A stretch of 64,000 bases of DNA, from positions 1-64,000 of the forward strand of contig JASANE010030054.1 in NCBI GenBank assembly GCA_030248225.1, read 5' to 3'. The position numbers were made by a program, and so were the translations under genes. Origin of the DNA: Trileptium ribeirensis. Lineage: Eukaryota; Nematoda; Enoplea; Enoplida; Thoracostomopsidae. The notes under the pieces were generated by a model. It was not told the DNA's origin, did not search any database, and saw only the letters and a list, made by a program, of their open reading frames with translations. The first letter of the stretch is position 1. Each line of letters opens with the position of its first letter. This document shows, one piece after another, positions 56,229 through 64,000 of this stretch.

Positions 56229-56262
56229 ACATTTTGAAAATGGGGTTCGTCGACCGTAAAAC
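56229..56262 (+). repeat. Right copy of a direct repeat flanking the LINE remnant
   Basis: See 54391-54428. With about 30 bp and several differences it is longer and more diverged than a normal LINE target duplication; it may mark an older repeat into which the LINE inserted. Confidence 0.65.
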
Positions 56263-59200
56263 CCGTGAAAAGGTATACTGTAGTCAAGTTGTGCCTTAGA
56301 TAGTACAACTACCGTATTCAACCTTGCTTGATAACCTAATAGACCCTCATTGTAAGGTAAAAACCCGCAATAATATGAAGAAATGTAAAAAATCGATATT
56401 TCTTGGTAATGGTAGACGAATCATATTCGGACAAACAGCAACCTGAGTGGTAGCACAAAAAAGCGTTAAGCAAAGTTGTAGATCTCAATGAGTTTCCGTT
56501 TTTTTGATATGAAGCATATGTCCGTGTATATATCGCCAGATATGGGCTGCAAAATACTGGTACCCATATTTGGTAAAAACCATAAAATTTAGTTTTTGCC
56601 ATTTTGACCTGGACGATGGAGTTAGACCTGTTCAACCTAAGGGCTTTTGCTGTCTAATAAAAAATTTGTCAAAATTTATGAAACCGAAGATGAGTTATGG
56701 GTGACACCGACAGACAAAAATTTTCAAGACCTTTCGCCGTGGCAGTCTCAGCTGAAACTCGGCTCTGTCCGTTTCAGTAATTGATCATCTTAACTTTATG
56801 TTAGCAAAACAATATCAGGTTGATGGTAACTGCCGTTGATAGACACAGTCAAAGAGCTGCTGTGTATGTTCATAGTGACTTGTCCAACCTGAGATTCAAT
56901 GCACATTATCGCATGATTAGAATTAGAAGTACTAAGCCGGGATGTTACAGAACAGACCAAACATGGCATACAACTCAAGCAATTCAAAAGCAATCTGCAT
57001 TGTTGCAGGCTTGTCAACTAAACTTGTCTGAAGTACCAAAACACAATAAGTCAAATCTCAAAGGTTCTCAGGACCACCTGTATGTCCAGCATTTCGCGGC
57101 AGGATGAAAATGAGCAATATGAGCTATCTCATGTCATGAGCAATATGACTCTGAATGTTTAGCCTGTACATTCACTGTACGCAATTTACGCAGGGATGCA
57201 CAGTGAGGTTATGTTATCTCTTGGCGGACAGTGAAAATCTGATACCATTCCAATCGATAAATAAAACAATTGTTGGGAATACTCTAGCTTCCTGAGCATC
57301 CTCAGAAAGTCGAAGAGTGATCTTTACGCAATATACTCATTACGAACAACGTAACAGTTATTTTCTACACATTTCAAAGTCACGGCATTCTTATCTCTTA
57401 CTCAAGTTTTAACTATATATTTATGAGACCATGTTTCGGGCCGGTTCCGTTAAAATTCACTGTTATGCTGCGATTATCCCCTGAAGGTTTTCCCCCTCGT
57501 CGCAACGGAGATTTTAGCAAAAATTTGTTTAAAATTGGCAAAAATGACGGAGGTTCTCGGATGGTCTACCCTGAAGCCCCCCTCGCAGAGGACCGTCTAA
57601 CCCCCTAAGCCGACGGACCTTCGACGGTAATGTACAAAGGCATGTTAAACATACATTTTTACCAAGAACGCAGTTCCTACCTACGATAGATGGCACTTAC
57701 ATATATATATAGTCAACATATACGGATTCACGATAATCACAGCTATAGACGGGTATGGTTATTGGTTAATCGGTTAGTGAATAAATCGATCGGCTAACAG
57801 ATTTAAAAAAACCCCGGTTAACCGACTGCTTGGATATTCACAATTATTACAATAACATATGTACACAACTATGTTTCGTAAAATATAGTGTGGTGACTCA
57901 ATAACGCTATATACGCTAATGTAATCAAACAATATATTGGCAAACAAAACTAGCAAGCTGGCCCAAGCGGTGAATTTTGGATAGCTAAATATACGCGATA
58001 GATTTAAACAAACGATATTGTTTCAACAATTTCTATTTCGACCACTCATTTTGTTCTTCACTGTCGACTACTTCGAGCTCGCAAGCGAGGGACCAGATTA
58101 ATATTCTCCCCAGGTCTTTCGAGATCCCATATTTGCTAATGGTCTACCGCCCCGCACTACACCCCTGTCAATGCCCTTATGTGATAGGCCCGGCGGCGGC
58201 AGCCCCCGAACCATCCAATATGGAACTTCAAAAAGCCTGTGAGAGCATCTTAGGTTGTGACCCCAGTGGTTTTCGATGTCTAAGCCCAACTACATAATAA
58301 ATAGTGGAAATGAAGCGAAAAGTACACAATACCAAGACTTCTAAACAAAATTAGTCCAAGTTTGAGCTTTTAAAAAGACAAAAATTTAAAACGGTTCGTC
58401 GATAATTATGAAATTGCAGTTACGTTCAGCAGGATTTTTCTTCTAATCATGTCGGAATTGTCTATGTTAACCTAATGACAGAATAACAATTGCCGAAATA
58501 GCAACATCACAGTCTACAAAAGAAAGTTATAACTAAACCAATTTACGATATAAGGCCTTATTACTTGTCCAGTTACTCTTTTCTACGTAAGCACCGTTAA
58601 TTTAATTGTATCAATCTACCCCAAAAATCTATAGACCCCCTTAGCTCTCAGCGTGAAACTAAATGAAAAATGTCAAAAATCCAAAATAGCTGCCAAAGCA
58701 TTTACAGCGCCATATAGCACCTCTCATGCGTAATGACATACCCAACGCACTGTTAAATCAATTAAACCAACGAGTTTACCCGGATAATAATGACCCTTTA
58801 CGCCCGTGATCCACTCTTAACAAACGAAAAGGTCATTAATACTTCTACATCTATTTTTATCTTAACAACAAGACATGCTTCCGGTTTCGGTTCCTGCAAA
58901 GATTAGCAGTTCAAATTCTCAAAAATTAAGCAGTTCCGGTTACGCACTGTCTGTTATGGGAGGTTCAACAAGTTCAATTTAACATACACCACTGCTTTCT
59001 GAATGAGTCAAATAACTGTCAACCCATTCCACTCGCCGCTGTTTCGATAACAGAAAGTTAAGATGGATAATTTCTACCAGACTTGAAGTTTAAGACTTAG
59101 TTTAAGATGAAAATAGTTCAAGTCTTGAAACTACTTAGATTTTACAGAATTTCTTGAGTTAAAATTTTATCTTGACTGTTTGTGAATAGCAATTGAACAC

Positions 59201-60552
59201 CATACATATAAAAACATAACTATGGACCTCAACTGGAGTAAAAAATAACTTTTTAAACAAAATTTAAAATACAGAATTCCGGTGCCGCTAATTGCTTGTG
59301 TAATTGGCTGAAACCGTAATTGCGGTTACTCGTTGACATGTATGTATCTACAGTATGTGTCGGAATGACTGTGGCATTTAGAGCGAGCGAACAGTATGGA
59401 GGAGAGGGTAAGGCAAAGGTTGCACACCCAGAAAATGTCCTATAATTCTCCACTTACAATTAAGATGAAAACATAAAAATCTGACAATTTTTGTAACTAA
59501 AATTTTTTAGCATCTTTGTATTGAAAGGGCAATATCATACCGAAATTATTTTAAAAGCAGCATTTTCACGTTAAAGGGTAACGACATACCTAAAGTTAAC
59601 CATGAACATGCATATAAAGTGCTTCTTGTAACCTTTTCCTGACAAAATTGTTATCCGCTCACTGCGACGAAATCGCCCAAAAAGCCATATTACTGTCAAC
59701 CTATGCCAAAAAAACGTGGAGCAAACAACTCCAGATAAAAGCTAAAACACGATAAACTAGCTTCGTTCCTAGCTTGATCTTAAAAACGTAGAGCTCGCAT
59801 CATTCCAAGTTCCATAAACAAAAAATATGATTGTATTATCACTCTCAATTTAAGTTAGGAATGATGGATCTTATTTTAAAGAACAGAAATGGCGCGTAAC
59901 AGCTTAGGTTTTCATGAACTAGTAACTTCTCTACCATGTTTTATCTCACCACAGCATATAACACATTCTAGCGGATTATGCTTGCCCTTAATAGAGCATA
60001 AATAAGCTATAACCGTAAACAAAACAATACAACCATCACACAAAGAAGCACCTGAGCCAAGCGAGTACTGCATCATTTATAAACACATCCATTCAAATTT
60101 GGTCTACCATCTCATTGCGAAAATTGCGCTACAGTACAGTGCATAACGGCAACTGAATATAAAACAATTTGTATTTTATACAAAAATTGCGCCTATATTG
60201 TTGTACTATCAGACCGCTACCTGCAAATTCTACCTAATTTACCTCACGAGTATCACCATTTTTCTGATCCCTGTTAATTCCCTCACCGGGTGAGTGTCTT
60301 GACGCATTGAGTCCACATATTCATATTGTCATGAGCTCGTGTATATATTTCATGAGATTTTAAATTGTCAGTGGGGCTGGAGCCTTTTTTGAAATCCTGT
60401 CAACGGCCCCTAACCATAACTAATGGATTCCTGTACTATTAATGAAAATGATAATATTTGGCTTTAGGCTGAAATATACATTGACGAAATACCGTTTTGG
60501 CTACAACATACATAATTAGACAATAGCAAAATTTGAACGAAATGAGAAGTAC
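56263..60552. other. No certain gene
   Basis: Frames such as 56820-57107 (plus) are not family-like. A less AT-rich patch lies at 57420-57610. TTCCGGTTACG-type words near 58870-58945 and 59275 recall the foldback arms. Probably intronic to the minus-strand gene. Confidence 0.4.
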
Positions 60553-62259
60553 TTGTGACACAGTCGTATCTGCAGCGATACCACATGACGAAGCAATATT
60601 TTCGTTTGTAGGGCGCCCACCGTAACTATGCAATCCATCGAGTGTTGACATTGTTGTTGCGGTTGACGGTAAATTGGGTAGAACAGCATTGTTTGGAGAG
60701 CCTTCTTGTGTTGAAAAGTTACCTTGTCTTTCCTCAACTATGCTATGTTCTTTTGTTATACCGGTCGAATTAGACTGCAGTTGCACAAGTTTTTGCGATG
60801 TCAACATAGTAGCCATGCTAGAAATGTTTAGCAAAGGTGATAATGTTGTTGGTTCGCTTTCGCTAGTATTTTGGCAACTTGTTTCGGTCGGCCTTTTGTC
60901 ATGGTGCTGCTGTTTTTCACCCTGCATTACACTACCAGACAAGGCCTGTGACGCATGTACCGGGCCAACCTGAGTACTAATTGATGTAGTCTTGCTAGCA
61001 GCGAAGTTAACTATATCGTTTCTGCTCTCACTGATTTCTTTACAATTGTTGTCGGCTATAGTTGCAGTTAGTGATATATAACCTGGTGTATGATTTAGGG
61101 GTTTATAGAGTATATCGTTAGATTTCTCAGTGACTACAGTATCTTTTGTTGTCCCATTTGCTGCAGCCGGAACTCTTTTTGTATGAAATGGGCTGCCGTG
61201 TGCGTTACGCAGTACTGCTGCCGTTTCGGAGGTTGGCACTATGGATGTGCTATACGACGAAGTTTTACTTAGTTCGGTTACTGCCGGAGTAGATTTGTTG
61301 CTTAACACCGTAACAGCTTTGGTGTAGCTGCTAGTAGTGATTTCGGTTGACGCTACGATAACTGGGCCTGACGCAGCCTGTTCCGTGGATTTGCTAAAAA
61401 TTTTTTCCGCATTCCTTGCATTCTTCTTGTTATTCGATGCCTGGTGCGTTCTGTTGACAGGCTTTGGCTTTTCAGGTCGAAATACGTAAGGTGTTAAGCC
61501 CCCAGAAATAGATTTTCCAGGTTGAGGCGTACCGCCTTCAGGCAGAAGTATGTCAAGCGGCGATTCAAACTTCACTGGTGCGCTTTGTGGCATACTGGGC
61601 ACAGGTTTGGTTATATGCCATTTTGTTGGAGGCGTGCTAAGTTGCTTCTTGTTATCCACGATGTTCTTTGCAACTGTAGTGGACTGTTCCACATTCGTTT
61701 TTGTTGAAGGTACAGCACATCTGTTACCTAGCTTTATATCCTTGCTACCACGTGAAGCAGAACCCTCCAAAATGCCAGACGACCGACGTTCACTTTTACG
61801 AGACTGTGCAGCAGAAGTAGTCGTTCGTGCCATTTCACTAGTTTCACCGATACCGGTTGTAGGGCAAATTTTTGCAGCTGTAATTTCTTTTGTATCTGAC
61901 GCCGGATGAATTTCGGTACTGTCCCGCACAGCTTTATCTCCTGCCTTCTCAATGTTGCTTCTCAAGTCCTGTTGTTGTATGCTGCTTTTCCCTTTTTCTA
62001 TGGAGCTTGAAAATACCGTATCCATCATCTTAGAACGACCGTCGCTATTACAAAGCGTAGTGCCTTTCTGTTTGCCAATAAGCTCGCTGTCAATGCTACG
62101 TGTTTGACCGCGTAGCTTTTTATCCTGATGCACGTTTGTTGATAAATTCAACATCGCTGCATCGATCGTTGTTCCAAATGTGTCGTCGGATAATTGGACA
62201 CATGAGCCGCTTTCCATAGTCAACGAATTCTGTTTCTTGACAGGACGTGGAACATTCGT
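60553..62259 (-). CDS. Large putative exon, 569 codons, Ser/Thr-rich disordered protein
   Basis: This is the longest frame in the right part, on the minus strand. The likely borders are acceptor TTTGGATTTTCAG^ACG (exon starts at 62259) and donor TCACAA^GTACTT (exon ends at 60553), giving 1707 bp in phase 0 at both ends. The open frame runs on to 60439, but the tail is hydrophobic and looks intronic. The product is polar and rich in Ser, Thr, Lys and Asn, with no transmembrane segment and no domain I know. A Pro-containing stretch SPLDILLPEGGTPQPGKSIS and PYVFRPEKPKPVNR lies in the middle. It may be a nuclear scaffold or linker region. It would join the IBD-like exon at 47.6 kb in phase. Confidence 0.75.
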
Positions 62260-62592
62260 CTGAAAATCCAAACTAAGTTATTTCTGACTTTCCCACCAAT
62301 TTATGGCCTAGCCGTGTCTGTAAAATGTTGTGTTTAGGTCATTTTGTTGTAATAGGGTTGCCGCTTAATTTTCTCATCGCGTGGCAGTCTGTTTCAGATT
62401 TTGTCAGATACGTGGTTGGAGTAGGGCGCAAAACTGCGAAACGAGGGTACACACATGATGCAATTATGGCATCCATGAAAGGTGCCTGTCCAGCCTCGTA
62501 CTTGGACTTCAAGGCCTGAGAAATCAGCTTAGCATGCCGCCAGCGCGGTTTATTTGTATGGCGAACCTGTATCCCCGCGGATGAGTACTTAC

Positions 62593-62646
62593 CCCAATGC
62601 ATGTTTGCCAAAAACCAAGCATTCTCATGGAGCCATACGGACACAT
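62593..62646 (-). CDS. Possible first coding exon, 18 codons
   Basis: Minus strand. A strong donor ATTGGG^GTAAGTACT has its GT at 62592-62591. In the phase required by the exon at 62259, the nearest ATG (62646) gives MCPYGSMRMLGFWQTCIG and a 333-bp intron. Other frames of this exon are also open, so the start is uncertain and the region could be a 5' untranslated exon. Confidence 0.35.
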
Positions 62647-63109
62647 GCAACTGATAGCGGTAGGCTGATCTCATAACATGTGGAGCCAGAGACCATCCCT
62701 CGAGCAGCGGCCGTTTCGGACATTTCCGAAATATAAATATATACTTTAGGGATAAGAAAAACAAATGGCGAAACAGGATTTAAAAACATTAAAATTTGAT
62801 TAGTCTAGGGAATGAGAAGCGTATTATGAGAATTCGTGGGGACTCTAAAGGGACCTCTGAAATAACGATCGCAAATTAAGGACCCCGACGAACGCAGCAA
62901 AGCAGGGAAGATAAAAATAAAGGTCGAGACTAAACACAACATTAGCTCACTCAAAAACTGCCTTATATTTGGCAAAAACAGTGTAAAAGAAAATTATTCT
63001 AAACAGTCGATGCCCCACCAGAACTGCATATATTTATCCATTTTACGTCAAAATTGTCAAGTTTATTGTAAACGATGCATTTTTCATCATCGACCGAACA
63101 ATCTCGGAG
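62647..63109. other. No recognisable gene; possible promoter side of the minus-strand gene
   Basis: No TATA box or other element stands out upstream of the possible first exon. Confidence 0.3.
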
Positions 63110-63135
63110 TCGGAGTGTCATCAATGGAGAGGTTA

Positions 63136-63305
63136 CGTTTTAGGGAGGTTGCGCAAGTCGCCAATAGGTGTCGCATTTTAGGGACAGAGGTCGCCAATGG
63201 GTGTCGCGTTTCTGGGAGCGATGGTCGCCAATAGGAAACACACAGATTCGTTCCGATCCCCGTGGTCAAAACAGTTGGTCCCGTACCATTTCGAGGAACC
63301 AACTG
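63136..63305. repeat. Short GTCGCCAATAGG repeats and an 8-bp hairpin
   Basis: GTCGCCAATAGGTGTCGC and variants occur at about 63158, 63191 and 63224. CAGTTGGT (63272-63279) pairs with ACCAACTG (63298-63305), with two more inner pairs past a mismatch. Confidence 0.75.
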
Positions 63306-64000
63306 TCAGACTGAAGCTTTAAGAACACACGTATTTCGAAGAACTTTGAAAGCGAAGGGTAAACACTGATTTTGTGCGATTGGCCCTTTGTCGACAGGTC
63401 TTAGGAACAGTGTGCCCCTCTTCAGCTCTATACAACACGGTTCCCCCTTGTCATGCCCATCTCACACCCCAAATATTAATTCCGTTAATTTGGTTTGGTG
63501 TTTGGTGGTATTTAAACAAACGTAAGGTAACGAGCCAAACTGAAATCTGAGTACCACATGTCATTAAGCTATGAAGGAGCGAACAATAACACTGTTTATT
63601 TACAATGTAAATTGGTAACAAAAGGATATCTGGATCAGATTGCTTGGGTACTAACAATATCGCAGCAAGCCCGGGACTTCGGTACTAGCTTACTATGTGT
63701 TACTTGTTATTGCCACACAAGTTATGCATGCATATAAATAAAAACTAAAGAATGGTAAAATTATGGCGAATAGAGAAACTCGCATATTATAATTGAATTA
63801 TGTTATAATATAAGCTCCCAAGTTATACATTAACGACAATGAGTCGATGGTTATTGGTTATATTTAAAACCACAAGGCGATTTACTTGTCCCTTCAATGA
63901 CCCATATAAAATATGTGAAATTTAGTAGTCAAAGATGTTAACAAAACGGCAAATTTAAGAAAAACATATTCCGCACCAATGTCCAGACAAAGCGAATGGA
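63306..64000. other. No recognisable gene
   Basis: AT-rich DNA to the right window edge. Confidence 0.4.

Overview
This window looks like nuclear DNA of an invertebrate animal; I cannot name the species. It is AT-rich and gene-sparse. It has spliced coding blocks with GT/AG borders (GTAAGT, GTATGT and GTACAG donors; TTTTCAG-type acceptors) and many dispersed, tandem and inverted repeats. Remnants of several eukaryotic transposon classes are present. The standard genetic code fits the long reading frames.

Left end (1-4.6 kb): the most unusual block, visibly less AT-rich than its surroundings. It holds a family B DNA polymerase of the protein-primed, organellar/viral/Polinton-related type, cut by the window edge and split by one frame change. 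Next comes a single-exon gene that I read as a fusion of an N-terminal NADAR (YbiA-like) domain and a C-terminal SGNH/GDSL hydrolase. Both sides of the fusion gene carry copies of one small hairpin motif: four loose copies before it and five regular copies with a period near 77 bp after it. One of the downstream copies has a compensated stem change. I read this as one end of a large DNA transposon or integrated virus-like element whose other genes lie to the left. It is the best candidate here for an undescribed system.

Middle (4.6-38 kb): mostly non-coding repeat DNA. It has a 14-copy tandem array (11.0-12.0 kb), two broken Merlin/IS1595-like transposase remnants (12.6 and 34.3 kb), and two stretches dense in hairpins (13.5-14.0 and 15.4-15.8 kb). 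It also has a TATA-box leader with interleaved complementary blocks followed by a nine-hairpin array (23.3-23.8 kb), and several short inverted-repeat elements.

Right part (38-64 kb): minus-strand exons that probably belong to one or more host genes. They include a 569-codon Ser/Thr-rich exon (60.55-62.26 kb) and a 233-bp exon with similarity to the second half of the LEDGF-type integrase-binding domain / TFIIS N-terminal domain fold (47.4-47.6 kb). Smaller exons lie at 43.7, 39.0, 38.9 and 38.4-38.8 kb. Reading phases agree across some junctions but not all, so at least one exon is missing or more than one gene is present. Between these exons lie a decayed CR1/Jockey-type LINE, a hAT-like protein fragment, a Tc1/mariner-like MITE with an empty-site copy elsewhere in the window, two MITEs with GATGC or similar target duplications, and a large foldback element.
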